Part shown: positions 22,858 to 34,290 of the stretch, piece by piece | Layout: each line of letters begins with the position of its first letter | Position numbering within the stretch: position 1 is the stretch's first letter | Assembly: GCA_020137815.1 (NCBI GenBank) | Contig: CM035359.1 | Coordinates: forward strand, 7,990,882-8,054,881 | DNA length: 64,000 bases | Origin: Hormiphora californensis | Taxonomy: Eukaryota; Ctenophora; Tentaculata; Cydippida; Pleurobrachiidae | Reading direction: 5' to 3' | Program-made: the position numbers and the translations under genes | Notes under the pieces: model-generated | Told to the model about the DNA's origin: nothing | Seen by the model: only the letters and a program-made list of their open reading frames with translations | The model's database searches: none

Positions 22858-23860
22858 CATGATAATGAACTACATTAACCGTAGTATTATGCACTATGCT
22901 GCAGGGACATCACACACACACATCACCCACACACATGATATTGATCAAGCCTGAACAACAGGTTATTGAATCAATCAATCGACCGTTCAACGGTACGAGG
23001 TGCCATCACTGATTCGTGCAGTTGATCCGAAGACCACGAATTCAATTAATATGTCGTGATTACTGTTTAATAGCCCAACTGGTCATTCCGAAAAATCAGA
23101 TACAAACACATTAATGTGCCGCACTGTATATGAGTTACTCCAACCCTCCAGTTTCAATGCTTGTTTAACGAAGGAAGTAACCAAGCGATCCACTGGATTC
23201 GATATATCTAGGCGCATATCATATTGCCACAGTACTGATGTATTAGCACTATCTTTATATCGGATATCTCGAACAGCAACAATCCTTGTATTTAAACAGG
23301 GTTCTTGCTTTCTAACCAGTTAGGCGTATTAAACAGGGCACATGTTATCTGCAGCGCTCACATATCATGATAATGAACTACATTAACCGTAGTATTATGC
23401 ACTATGCTGCAGGGACATCACACACACACATCACCCACACACATGATATTGATCAAGCCTGAACAACAGGTTATTGAATCAATCGACCGTTCAACGGTAC
23501 GAGGTGCCATCACTGATTCGTGCAGTTGATCCGAAGACCACGAATTCAATTAATATGTCGTGATTACTGTTTAATACGCCTAACTGGTTAGAAAGCAAGA
23601 ACCCTGTTTAAATACAAGGATTGTTGCTGTTCGAGATATCCGATATAAAGATAGTGCTAATACATCAGTACTGTGGCAATATGATATGCGCCTAGATATA
23701 TCGAATCCAGTGGATCGCTTGGTTACTTCCTTCGTTAAACAAGCATTGAAACTGGAGGGTTGGAGTAACTCATATACAGTGCGGCACATTAATGTGTTTG
23801 TATCTGATTTTTCGGAATGACCAGTTGGGCTATTAAACAGTAATCACGACATATTAATTG
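22858..23860. repeat. Duplicated and inverted segment (A-B-A-B inverted)
   Basis: Block A (22,858-23,070) recurs directly at 23,367-23,576. Block B (about 23,071-23,322) recurs inverted at about 23,580-23,830. Identical 69-codon frames appear on opposite strands (23,114-23,323 and 23,580-23,789) for that reason alone. Confidence 0.85.
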
Positions 23861-24179
23861 ACTTCTTTTTTTGTTGCTGTATTTAAATCCCTCAGTGTAC
23901 GGAAAAGTAGAGAATGGCGGTGAGATCTCCAATTGTCGCTTTTGTATATATCAACGGTTGTTGAAGAGAACATAATTATAGCTGGAACAGTGACACAAAA
24001 CAAAGAAAGAACAGCTGCACGTGCAGCTGCAGTACAGTAGTAACAATCCTTGGCAACGGCTCCCACCCCTGGCCCCACTCCAGTAGTACTCCATCTCTAA
24101 ACCTGCACTTGCTAAAATGCCATATATGGTCAAAAACGTCACCGATCTCGATTTCCCTATTTGCTTTATATGAGGTATA

Positions 24180-24450
24180 AACTCTGGCCACTGGCGCGTT
24201 ATTTCAGATAAATTCTCCCAGCGTGCCGCTGGGAGAAGTTAGCTGGAGTTTATCCGCCGCTGGCGGATAAACTGGTTTAAATCACGACGACGATCCCGAG
24301 GGAGAGGCGGAGGGGTTCATAGTGTTCCCTCTGTATTTTAGTAAGAACTGATCATTTACACACACTTTGAATGTTACATAGGAGTTAAAATAAACAACCT
24401 GCCAGTGGGAAATAATCTGCCGCTGGACTGGCTGTTTACTGAGAGCGCCT
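24180..24450. repeat. Dispersed repeat shared with 62.4-63.05 kb
   Basis: Contains 'ctcccagcgtgccgctgggag' and 'gtttatccgccgctggcgg' stems and an AACCTGCCAGTGGGAAATAA block. All of these recur, mostly inverted, at 62,390-62,560 and 62,860-63,045. Confidence 0.7.
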
Positions 24451-24594
24451 TGAGGGGTCACATCACATGTATAAAAGGGAGAGAAAGAGAGAAAAAGAGA
24501 GGGATCACATCACATAGCATATAGCAGACAGGCAGAGAGAAAAACAGACCCCTCGATTTGCGATCGGTACGATCGCCCCAGTTTTGCTAGTCTA

Positions 24595-25210
24595 TCTAAT
24601 GTGGGCGGCGCGGTGGGCGGACTCTAGTGCTAACGGACTCTTTATCTAAATCCAAGGCGGACTCTATATCTAAAAACGGACTCTTTATCTATAGTTAGAT
24701 TTTGAAAAAAGTTTAGATAAAGAGTCCTCCCTGTGTAGACTTTTTAGATGAAGAGTCCGCCCTGTGTAGAATTTTTAGATATAGAGTCCTCTAGCTAGAT
24801 CTAGTACATTTTGGCGCCAAATCCTCCAACCCGGACTCTATGTCTGAAATCCTAACCCAACCCAAAACCTAACACTAACCCCAACCCTAACATCAAACCC
24901 AAATAACGGCCCTAACACTTCTAAATTAGTATAGGGGTAGAGCAAACTCTCGTTTCCGGCCTAACGGTCGAAATCTCGAGTTCGCGGCGAAAGGCGGACT
25001 CTATATGTAATTTAGATTTATGTAGATATAGAGTCCACTTTGTTTAGACTTTTTAGATAAAGAGTCCGCCTTGTGTAGACTTTTTAGATAAAGAGTCCTC
25101 CTAGAGTTTAGAATTATTTGGACTCTTTATCTAAATCTAAATTTAGATATAGAGTCCGCTGTAGACTTAGAGTGTAGCACTTATAGAGTCCGCACACCGG
25201 GCGGCGCTTA
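24595..25210. repeat. Foldback-like element rich in TTTAGATAAAGAGTCC motifs
   Basis: The edges carry GGGCGGCGC in direct and inverted form (near 24,603 and 25,198). At least ten copies of 'ttagata(t/a)agagtcc' occur in both orientations. The middle (about 24,850-24,920) holds CCCTAACA-type repeats that resemble degenerate telomere motifs but are too irregular to call telomeric. Confidence 0.65.
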
Positions 25211-25685
25211 ACAGATCTCATCGCTTATCTGCAGTGAATGTGATCGGTTCGAGTATTCGCTTGCAGCGAAACACAGCATTATGAAACATAATGCAATATT
25301 AATCCTTGTTTTTGGGTGTGTAACACATATACATTTATCATTAGATTTACAGGACGATGGGTTAACATACTGGTACCCGAGCTACAGACCCTCCGACAAG
25401 GAATACGAACCTGCGCTGGCTTTGATAGAGGGGCTACACTTGCTACAATAAGGTAGGATTGAGAATGGTGAGATCGAAGTTGTGCAGCGTCTGATATCGG
25501 GCACGCACGAATCGATTTATTAACACTGTTTTTGTATCGGATATCTCGAACAGCAACAATCTTTGTGTTTTTAAACAGATAATTTATTGCTTTATCCAAA
25601 CTAGTACGCCCGTTCGCCCTACGGGGCACGGGCGAATTTCGGGGAAATGGTAGCTGGATTAGGGAACGCTGACATCACCTGGGGG
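25211..25685. other. No gene; contains a dispersed repeat copy
   Basis: Positions 25,605-25,680 match 22,560-22,650. A stretch at 25,530-25,580 resembles part of block B at about 23,262-23,298. The 116-codon minus frame has no domain. Confidence 0.4.
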
Positions 25686-25689
25686 TCTT

Positions 25690-26005
25690 TTCTGAACAGG
25701 TTTATGAAGATTCTTAGGAACTTTTTGGACGTTTTAGGAAGAAAGTTAGAGAGTTAAGAAGATTGTTGTTTCCGAACATGGCACTTAGGAAGATTTTTTT
25801 TAGCGTTAAGAATTTTCCTAAATTATCTACCTAAATTATCTTTCTAAGTGCCCTATAATTGAATTAAAACTGCGTGAGTCCTTGAAATTTTTTTCTTAGC
25901 GGCCTAAGAATGTTCTTAGCTCTCTTTTTTTCTTCCTAAGTAGCAAGAAAAGTTAGGACAGCTCCGAACCTTACTTAGTGCAGCTTAGGAAGATTCTTGC
26001 TCTGT
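25690..26005. repeat. MITE-like block of CTTAGGAAGATTCTTA motifs
   Basis: The motif and its reverse complement recur about ten times. Larger inverted pieces ('gcacttaggaagat' near 25,780 and 'atctttctaagtgc' near 25,840) form a hairpin. Boundaries are unclear. Confidence 0.55.
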
Positions 26006-26218
26006 TTGACATGTATTTTGGGCCATTTTTAGAGCTGATATCATAAAAATGATGAATTTTTTCAAGCAAACATGAACATACAACCATTTTATGTTGACGC
26101 TACGTCCAATAGAGTTATACTTAAATCGGTTGGTAGTCGGTGTTTCTTGTATTAATTTTGAAAATTGAAAGTTATGGGTCTTGCTGTGACTCTAAAGCAT
26201 CATAGAACGATAAATATG

Positions 26219-26249
<31 letters not shown>
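26219..26249. repeat. (TAA)n tract, probable 3' tail of the CR1-like LINE
   Basis: About ten perfect TAA units lie 350 bp beyond the stop of the LINE RT frame on its 3' side. CR1/L2-type LINEs often end in microsatellites. The link is inferred. Confidence 0.6.
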
Positions 26250-26596
26250 GACGTGTTTATATTCCGCCCATATCCTCCAGGGGCAGCAGATCAAGATATA
26301 GCTACTGCCACTGAAAGACAATCAGAGCGGGATACAAAGTTAGGAAGAAATTTACTCTCTATCAAGACCATAATGGGGAAAAAACTGACTTACAACGGCT
26401 CACATATCGTGGGAAAAAAACTGAAGAAAATAACTGACATAAAAAGATGAAACTGTCCAAAAAGAATCCTTAGATTACAAAAAAATTCACACTGCTTCAC
26501 ACTCTGTCCAATCGTGCTTCAAACCCTCAAAAATGCTTAATAAAAACTGATACAACTGTTCCAAACACACTGGAGATAAAATACTGATACAAGCCT

Positions 26597-27631
26597 TCAG
26601 GGAGTACTTACGCCATAGGCTTCAGTGAAGAGTCGGGTCTTAAGTCTTGTCTTGAAGGAGTCAACAGACGGAACAGATCTGATATCCAAAGGAAGCTCAT
26701 TCCACAGACTGGGTAGAAACACAGAAGGTCGCCTTCTCCTCAATTTAGAATTAGCGTTGACACTTGAGAGTTTCGGGTACTGGAGCCTGAACTCATCCGG
26801 AACAGCATTAGCTCTCGTAAAACGCAAGCTATCCACATCCTCATACGCTGGCACTTTGTCGGTTAGATAATCTGGAGCAGTTCGGTGAACAACCTTATAA
26901 GCTGTAAGACAGGCTTTGAACACAATCCTCTGTTCAATAGGAAGGACATGCATTTCCTTCAGGTAAGGTGTATAATCATCTTGATGTCCGTGTAGACCAT
27001 AGACGAACCGAACACAAGAGTTGAGTGTTTTCTGTAGGCTGTTGATGTGTTTCTTCGGGAGTCCACAATAAAGTATGTTACAGTAGTCCAGCCTCGAAAT
27101 AACTAGCTGTTTGACAAGGAGGATCTTCATAGACTGGTCCAAACATCGATTGATCTGCCAAAGGTTCCTCAGAATCATACCACACTGTCTCTTAACACTG
27201 TTAACTTGTCGTTCCATAGTGAGTTGGCTGTCAAGGTAGACACCAAGGGTTTTACCTGTAGTTCCTTTAAAATCCACTGGAAAGATTTCCGTGCCTCCAA
27301 AAACAATTGAGGGTTCATATGCTAGCTTCTCTAGTGCTACACTCTTTCCAAGCAACAATAGTTCCGTTTTGGCTTCATTGCACCTCAGCCAGTGCTTTAC
27401 CATCCAATCCTTCACCTCCTTTAAACAATCCTCAGCGTTACCTTTCACTGCTAGCCATCCTTCATCATCATGGGGAACCAGACTCATGTACAATTGTGAG
27501 TCATCAGCATAAAGCTTTATCCTCAGCCCATACCGTTCGACAAGGTCTTGGAGTTCTTCCACATACAACAGGAACAAGACAGGTCCTAACAGAGAACCTT
27601 GTGGGACACCACATACTAGCTTTTTTATCAT
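26597..27631 (-). pseudogene. CR1/L2-like LINE: RT palm and C-terminal part (ORF2, second half)
   Basis: 344 codons beginning at the CGVPQGSLLGP motif, followed by YADD (catalytic palm, in the KLYADDSQLYMSL context), NEAKTELLLLG, TLGVYLDSQL, and RLDYCN with LNSCVRFVY. The end is the LPSLWNELPLDIRS / FKTRLKTRLF block typical of the C-terminus of CR1/L2/Rex1 group RTs, with no RNase H. The frame itself is intact. The RT is severed from its first half (28,437 onward) by an inserted ORF1 element. The stop at 26,597 is followed by about 350 bp of 3' UTR. Confidence 0.88.
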
Positions 27632-27638
27632 GGAAAAA

Positions 27639-28286
27639 TTAGAACGTTATATACAATAAATAAATATCAATAAATAAAACAACTCCCCGGTGGTCAGTAC
27701 AAGTAGGTGGGCAGGTCTCCGAACAGTTAATCCTCTTCATCTTGTTTCTACTCTGTTTCCTCATCACGGTGTCTTTCTGTCGGGCACGGTTGAAGACGAC
27801 TGTAACCGTCCGACCAGCAGGCCTTGCCTTGTTCCGATGTACGATACCAAGGTGTTCCGGTCTGATGGTAGGGTCAGCGAGCTTGAGGGTGGTGACAACC
27901 TTGTTCTCCAGCTGTTTCTGGGTCTCGTTGGTGGAGTCGGGTACACCAGCAAGTAGGACAGTGTTCCTACCCTGATACGCCTCGGACCGGAGCAACCTGT
28001 CTTCCACTTTCTCAAGATCAGTATTAAGGCGCTCAACTTCGCTGGTAAGACTGACTACTTTGTTTTCAAGAAAGATCTCCTTTTCACGCTGCTGTCGAGT
28101 CATGCAGAACAAAGCAAGGAGGACATCCTCAACACTAGCAGGGCTGTTAAAATGTTTCTTCAAATCTTCAATCGAGCTGATGTTAACACTTTCTGGATCA
28201 TTAAATATTTCAAGAATCGGGCTGGATACAGCGTCAGATTTAGAAGCAGCAGAGCGTGTGATTCTTGTCATCTCCCAAATTGACAA
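27639..28286 (-). CDS. ORF1-only element nested in the LINE RT (coiled coil plus RRM-like)
   Basis: 215 codons with an ATG start. An N-terminal region is followed by a coiled coil (about residues 70-105, LENKVVSLTSEVERL). Then comes an RRM-like region (NTVLLAGVPDSTNET, LGIVHRN, VTVVFNRARQKDTVM) and a basic end with Cys pairs. The insertion spans about 27,636-28,436 on the minus strand and ends with (TTTA)n-like sequence at about 27,655-27,685. It separates the two halves of the RT exactly before CGVPQG. ORF1 proteins of this type chaperone LINE RNA. The copy has no ORF2, so it would have needed another LINE for movement. Confidence 0.7.
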   Translation of the reverse strand: MSIWEMTRITRSAASKSDAVSSPILEIFNDPESVNISSIEDLKKHFNSPASVEDVLLALFCMTRQQREKEIFLENKVVSLTSEVERLNTDLEKVEDRLLRSEAYQGRNTVLLAGVPDSTNETQKQLENKVVTTLKLADPTIRPEHLGIVHRNKARPAGRTVTVVFNRARQKDTVMRKQSRNKMKRINCSETCPPTCTDHRGVVLFIDIYLLYITF

Positions 28287-28436
28287 AGTTCAGTTCAACA
28301 ATCCAATTCTCTCTCTCTCTCTCAAGCTAGTCAGATGTTGGATTCACGATGTGGGTAAAGGGTGCACACACACGGTAGCTAGGAAGTAGATTTCACTAGT
28401 AGCAGTACAGCAGCAGCAACGTATGAATGAGAGAGA

Positions 28437-29888
28437 GCAGACAATTCCAGAGAGGTTTCCTCGAACGTTGACTCTGTAGCTTCTGCTCCCCAGGTAGCTC
28501 TCGAACCAATTCAGCGCTGCTCCACATATTCCAAATCGACTACTCAACACTTGGACCAGCATCGTGTGGTCAACGGTGTCAAAAGCAGCACTCATGTCTA
28601 GCAAAAGAAGTGCCATGACATTTCCTCTATCCATTTCCTCAAGTAGATCCTCAAACATACCAGTCAACAAGGTTTCACAACTATGGCCAACCCTATATCC
28701 TGATTGGTTCTTGTTCAGTAGGCTGTTATCCTCCAGGTAGCAGGTCAATTGATCCAACACTACCTTCTCGAGAACCTTCGAGACAAACAGCAGGTTTGAC
28801 ACTGGCCGGTAGTTCTGCAAACTATCACGGTCACCTTGAGCATTCTTTATCGTAGGAAACACTAGGGCTTGCTGGAACGCTTCTGGAACAGTCGAACTCC
28901 TAATAGATCCATAAACCAGCGTAGTAATCCACAGGGCGAACTCATGAATACATCCCTTCACCAACCAAGTGGGGATGATATCCAGGTCACATGTCTTGTC
29001 GGGCATATCCTTGATGAGCCCCTTGATATATATTCCACAGACACCTCCTCAAATTGAGCAAGCTTGTATTCTGGATCAGTCCTCAGAGCCTCTCTATCCT
29101 CCAGATCACTTTGTTCCTCACACACTGATGTACGAATTTTATCCACTTTCCCACGGAAAAACTCAGCGAAGTCCTCTGCTAGCTTTTCATCGTTACCAGA
29201 TTCTGGTAGAATACTCTCAGCTTTGCCTAGAAGGCGGTTTACTTTCCGTTGCAAACCTTTAGGATCACCTTTTGACTCCTCTAAACTCTTCTTGTTAAAC
29301 CCGATCCTAGCATCTTTGTCCACTTTCCCGAATTGTCTCTTCAAGTCATTCAGCTGGGCTTTCCGTATCGTAGTCTTGTTCTTCCGCCAAGCCCTCTCAG
29401 CTCGCCTGTGTAGTCTCAGCACATCTTTGACACTCTCATCTTCTCTCCACGGCCTTAAACTTCTTTCCTCTTCGTCTTTTCTTGAGTTCCACAGATTTGT
29501 CCACAAGGTTGCCAAGAGTTCTCTCATAAATCCGGAAGTTTTCCTCAGGTGATTCAGCTACAAGAAGATCTCCTAGTCCAAGGTTCCTCAGTGCCTGCCT
29601 GAACAGTTCAGGATCAACAGACTTAAAGTCTCTGTACATGTCAATCTGCTGCTTGCTTCGAAAATCCACATCCTCAGTTTTAGTGACAAGTTCACTCAGA
29701 ACCATATAATGGTCTGATTCAGTACCATCCTTCAGAATTTCCACAGATCGAAACTTCGTTTTGATATCACTCCGACAAATCACCAGATCAAGCGTTCCAC
29801 CTCTGGTGTGGGTCGGCTGACATGCTCCTTGGTTACTCCAGTAGTCGTCTCCATCAACCTTCCTCTGGCATTGACATAAAATGGACAC
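28437..29888 (-). pseudogene. CR1/L2-like LINE: endonuclease remnant, linker and RT fingers (ORF2, first half)
   Basis: Three overlapping minus frames follow one another with frameshifts. 29,888-29,436 ends an AP endonuclease (THTRGGTLDLVI, then SDHYMVLSEL) and starts the linker. 29,527-28,958 is the charged linker (AERAWRKNKT, WREDESV). 29,006-28,437 is the RT start (CDLDIIPTWLVK, NYRPVSNLLFVSKVLEKVV, NQSGYRVGHSCETLL, and LLLLDMSAAFDTVDH with the first catalytic Asp). Most of the endonuclease is gone, and the zinc-knuckle ORF1 end runs directly into its tail, so there has been an internal deletion. The element is inactive. Confidence 0.85.
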
Positions 29889-31022
29889 AGATTGCTGGAC
29901 GCTGGGTGAGATTTGGCGAACTTCTTATCCTCTCTACTTCCACCTACATCACAATTGACACACTTCATTTTTCCTCCATCGTTGCTCTTCCTGGCTTGGC
30001 ACTGACGGGTATCATGGTCACCCGAGCAAAATGCACAGACTGGGCTCTTGTCCCTATTGGGACAATACACTGATCCAGCTACATGACCGTACCTCTGGCA
30101 GTGAAAACACTGTGTCACATAGAACCTGTTTCTTACAGCGTGTTGCTTGAGCTTGAGGAAAATCCTGTCATTATTGTTGGAGATTGCTTTGCGAACTTCA
30201 GGAGGTACTTGTATGACTGCATATTTCCCAGCCTGGTTTACATGAACAATCTTGATGGTTTGGCCAGATTCATGAAGTTGTTTCACAGTCTCATTCTTCT
30301 CACTTAGAAGTGCCTTCATCAGTGCTTCTTTGTTCAGGAGGTCTGCGTCAAGATCATTGATCATCAGACGAGGATCCTTCTTCTTCTCTTTTTCGACAAC
30401 TGATGTAACATCCAAGAATGGGGATAAAGCTTTCTCCGCTTCTTTCATGTCATCATCAGTACAGCTGAGTGTGCTTTTTGGTAACAGAGCTATCGAGAAC
30501 AGGGATGTTCTTCAATGCCGTTACAACCTGTGGCTTCAGCAAGTTAGCCCATTTCTGCTCACATATCGGAGTCTCACTGTCTCCTTTATCCTTGATATTG
30601 ACATAACGTTTGACAGGCGTTGAGGGTGGTGATTTCTGTATATCCAGGTGCTCCGGTCTCTTCTTGGCAACAGTGGGCGCAAGAATCTCATTCACTAATC
30701 CAGGTAGTGTTTTGAGGAGGTCCTGTCTCAGCTTCATGAAGCTATCTTTCAGGTCATCAGACGTCATAGATACCGCCGACATTTCAGACTCAGATGATGA
30801 GGTGCTACATCTCGATTCAACAGGGAGAAACTCATAACACATCTGTAAAACTTTCCACATAACATCCTTGGTAACTTGACTCGGGGCCTCGGCTTTTCCT
30901 TCCTTCAGGTGCTTCATAACAGTCATTCCAGTGCACTTTTCAAAGGTTGTATCAGACAACTTACGTGCAAATTCCTCTTTGTAATCGTTTGGTCGGCCAT
31001 AATGGGTTGCCACTCCCGACAT
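29780..31022 (-). pseudogene. CR1/L2-like LINE ORF1 (gag-like, zinc knuckles), one frameshift
   Basis: The first part is 188 codons from an ATG at 31,022. It breaks at about 30,455, where a 1-base shift continues into 30,448-29,780 (about 220 codons). The second part has three Cys/His knuckles in a row: CFHCQRYGHVAGSVYC, CAFCSGDHDTRQC and CVNC followed by a distant Cys. An RRM-like stretch precedes them (IKIVHVNQAGKYAVIQV). Such proteins bind the element's RNA. Sequence upstream of the start to about 31,200 matches 57,265-57,400 in inverted orientation, which marks the LINE's 5' UTR. Confidence 0.83.
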
Positions 31023-31249
31023 CCTGTCCTGTAAATAGAGGGGCGAGGAGCCGCTCCACCAAGGTTTGGCGACTTGGCTTTAGCCCAACGAGGTCTTCCA
31101 AGGTCCGCTTAATTTAGAGAGAGACAGAAACCAGAATATTCTTGTCTTGTCTTTGGAGGGGATTAAGCAGATGCTTAGAAGATTAGCGAGGGGCAGTTAA
31201 ACGGAACCTCAAATTAATTTGTTTAAAGTAGTGTTGAAAAGTTTGAATA

Positions 31250-32381
31250 TGGTCTTGTTTTTTTTAACTGGTCGTCCGACCAAAATTTTTCAATCAAAGA
31301 TTCCGATACATTAACATAACAGCCGGGGGTTGATTTTCATATACTCAGATGGTGCGGTGTTCAAATTTCCTTTTAGCGAAAAAACCAGATCTCTATCTTA
31401 CTCCTGAGCGGTGCTATTAATGAAAACACGACGTGCGGTGCTCTTGTGCGGTGCTGACCTCTAATTTACCTCCTGGTGCCTCTTATAAGTTGAAATTTCA
31501 GGAATCGATGACCATAATTTTTTCCCAACCAACAAAACTAACATCGATAAACATTTTACTCTTTTAGTGCGGTGCAGGCCTAAATTTCTGCTTTTTTCTT
31601 ACTCTTGAAGGGTAAAATGAGCAAATAGCATTACGGTTTCTTGCACACCTTTTCTATCGACATTTCTTGATACTATGAACCTAAAATCAACACTAAAGTT
31701 TACTCATGGGGTGCGGTGCAGAGGCTTCAAAAGTGGTTGCATATTGCGACTTGTCAACTGCACCGCAATTAATGAGTAAATACGTCTGAAAACTAGCTAG
31801 TGGTGTAGCTAGTGTCTATATCAACTGTTTCTGATCAAAATTGGAATCGTTTACTCATTTGATGCGGTGCATGGGCATTTTAATAGAACTTGATATTTTC
31901 CGTGTCACCGCACCAAATGAGTAAATTTTTTGATTTTTTTTCAGCACTAATTGTTCCTTTACAAATGAGGAACGTATTAGTCAACATTTGGGGAATAATT
32001 AAGTCCATTTGATACTATAAAACCTCGATTTAAAAATGCTGCTACTTAGAGTGCCAATTGCACCGCACTAGATGAGTCACATGCTTACTCATCGCTGTAG
32101 GCAAGATTTATAGACCAATTATCTGCAATTTTACTCAAAAATTGCAGTTTTATTATTTGTCCTGAAGATTTTGTACCAGTTTTAGCAAACGTGGTCATAT
32201 GCACCGCACAACATGAGTAAAGTTTTAAAAACACAAGCTTAAATTACTCTCAAGACACTTTTACATCATAATTTTGATTTTTAGCAATTTTGAAAAAATA
32301 TTTCTTACCTAAATACTCCTTTTTCCAAAATTTGTCGAATTTTCAGTCGAGTAGACGACCAGTTAAAAAAAAACAAGACCA
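31250..32381. mobile_element. 1.13-kb non-autonomous element with TA target and CACCGCA/TGAGTAAA motifs
   Basis: TGGTCTTG followed by a T-run and AACTGGTCGTC forms each end in inverted orientation, bordered by TA (31,248-31,249 and 32,382-32,383). Inside, about ten copies of a 'gcaccgca...atgagtaaa' unit occur in both orientations. No transposase frame was found. A TA duplication fits Tc1/mariner, but the ends are not a family I recognise. Confidence 0.6.
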
Positions 32382-32383
32382 TA

Positions 32384-32699
32384 TGCAAATGAAAAGGAAG
32401 AAGTCATAAAATGAACATGTTGTACCTCTAATTATAATATGTACCTCTATCATCCAAAAAATGCACCGCAATCTCGCCCCCTAATTTGCCAACTTGCTTA
32501 TTAGTGATGGGTGTTTTCATCGCTCTCACGGCGAAGTATCGATACATGTGCTAGTAATGCGAAGAGGGCAGCTGAGCCAAGACTATCCGACCGTGAGAGT
32601 GGAGTAAATGCCCCCACATGCACAACGACTGACTGACATCGGCTCTGAATACAAGTCTCCAGACAGACCCACAATTACACCCGACCATACGCTTGGTAA
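32384..32699. other. No gene seen
   Basis: AT-rich sequence up to the next MITE. No supported ORF or RNA. Confidence 0.4.
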
Positions 32700-32989
32700 G
32701 GGGAAACTCTAACTGAATGGCATCCCATTAATGGGATCCCATCAACAGTAAAACTCTAACTGATAATGGACCACAGTGATGGTTCTTTCTCTGTATTCTC
32801 TCTGTGTGCGCGCCCGTGCCCGGGCATGCCCTATAGTTCTTTCTCTGTATTCTCTCTGTAGGCAGTACATAGATGTACTGCCTACAGAGAGAATACAGAG
32901 AAAGAACCATCACTGTGGTCCATTATCAGTTAGAGTTTTACTGTTGATGGGACCCCATTAATGGGATGCCATTCAGTTAGAGTTTCCCC
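32700..32989. repeat. PIF/Harbinger-like hairpin MITE, copy 2 (290 bp)
   Basis: Inverted arms of about 105 bp start with GGGGAAACTCTAACT. The TAA at 32,697-32,699 and 32,990-32,992 is a 3-bp TWA duplication of the Harbinger type. The small loop contains a second 'tctgtattctctctgt' copy. Confidence 0.88.
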
Positions 32990-33550
32990 TAATGAAATTA
33001 CCCCTCTGTTATTATTATTGCTCATGCAAAGGGGTGACTTCGTAACCAAACCATACGCCGACGGAGTCATAGTAGTCCCTTCTACTACCGCACTACTTGG
33101 GTAAATTTGAAGTTTTCCACCCTACTTTTGAGTTTTTGAAGTTTTTGAAGTTTTTGATGTTGACTTCAAAAACTTCAAAAAGTCGAAACTACTTTTATAT
33201 GCTATCAATGACTTTTATTACACTTGTTTAGGTTAGTTTCATGCTTGATACATATTTTGACAAAGTTATTCCTCCTTGTCTGCCCTTTTTCTACCACAAA
33301 TAAGGATATCTACAATGATTCCTAGCCATGAAATCCATGGCACAAGTTGGTGTAAAAAATTTAAACAATAACTCAAAAAATTGCATAGAAAATGCTTAGA
33401 AAGTGTTTAAAAATTATGAAGTAATTCAGCCCCCCCCCCCAATTCTTGTTAAAGGGTTTGCAGCCAAGGTGAACCGCTCTGATGCTCCATCTTCTTCTTC
33501 TTCTTCTTCTTCTTCTTCGTAGAGGCTGTCTCAGCCCCGTGAGGGGCTGA
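32990..33550. repeat. Dispersed repeat pieces: 'gaagttttt' block, poly-C, (TTC)n
   Basis: Positions 33,195-33,345 match 51,005-51,170 in direct orientation. A C-run lies at about 33,431-33,442. 'ggtgaaccgctctgatgctcc' followed by (TTC)n at 33,491-33,518 looks like a retroelement 3' end. No gene was found. Confidence 0.55.
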
Positions 33551-33888
33551 GGGCGGAATCACACCAAGATCTTCGAAAGAATTGTTTCGACGCACCAAAC
33601 TCAATCACACTGAAAAGTTTGATTGGTTCTTCACAGCAGGCGTTCAGTTGTTGTGAACGCCTGCTGTGCGCGGCGCATTGGCACGTGCATCTTGGGCGCT
33701 GGCAGGCTTCTATATGTTACAACATGTGAAAGCCTGCCAGCGCACAAGATGCACGTGCCAATGCGCCGCGCACAGCAGGCGTTCACAAAAACTGAACGCC
33801 TGCTGTGAAGAACCAATCAAACTTTTCAGTGTGATTGAGTTTGGTGCGTCGAAACAATTCTTTCGAAGATCTTGGTGTGATTCCGCCC
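33551..33888. repeat. Hairpin MITE, 338 bp, TGA target duplication
   Basis: Nearly perfect inverted arms of about 150 bp starting GGGCGGAATCACACC are bordered by TGA (33,548-33,550 and 33,889-33,891). The two 61-codon frames on opposite strands are mirror images. Confidence 0.85.
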
Positions 33889-33992
33889 TGAGATGAAGGG
33901 ATGTAGCACAGTGGTTACGTTCCCCAGCCTTGAGGTACCCCGACCAGAAACTCGGGATTTCTGGGGTGTACTTCTTGGAGTCGTAGTGTTTT
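33889..33992 (+). repeat. Possible tRNA-derived SINE scrap
   Basis: TAGCACAGTGG at about 33,904 matches an RNA polymerase III A-box. No convincing B-box follows, so this stays weak. Confidence 0.3.
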
Positions 33993-34290
33993 CTACCTAG
34001 AGGACGGGTGAGGGTCCTCAGGGTGTAGTAGTTTCTCCGCTCTTCGGTAAAACGTGACGGTTTTTTGGAAGGGCAGGTGGTGTCTTATGTCGTCTAAAGT
34101 CACGCACAATTTATCGAATACTTCTTGTCGAAGTTTCCACAATAGTGGGCATTCTGTGAGTACGTGTTTGACAGTTTCGTCCTCCATCCCACACAGGTTG
34201 CAGGTTGTGGTTTTGACTTTTTTCAGTTTTTTCATATGGTAGTTTAGATTGCCATGTCCCGTGAGAAGGTGCGTGGCAGCTCTTAGATTA
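33993..34290 (-). pseudogene. LINE C-terminal tail with zinc knuckle (cut by the 34.29-kb element)
   Basis: About 98 codons: LRAATHLLTGHGNLNYH, then CNLCGMEDETVKHVLTEC (C-x2-C-x7-H-x4-C), followed by a basic tail. This is the usual end of RNase H-bearing Jockey/I-type non-LTR polyproteins. The coding sequence is interrupted exactly at the target duplication of the foldback 34,291-40,750. On the far side (40,760 onward, minus strand) a short decayed stretch continues it. The LINE was therefore already there when the foldback arrived. Confidence 0.75.

Noticed and set aside
24840-24920. Telomere-like CCCTAACA stretch
   Set aside because: Only a few irregular units inside an interspersed element; not a telomeric array.
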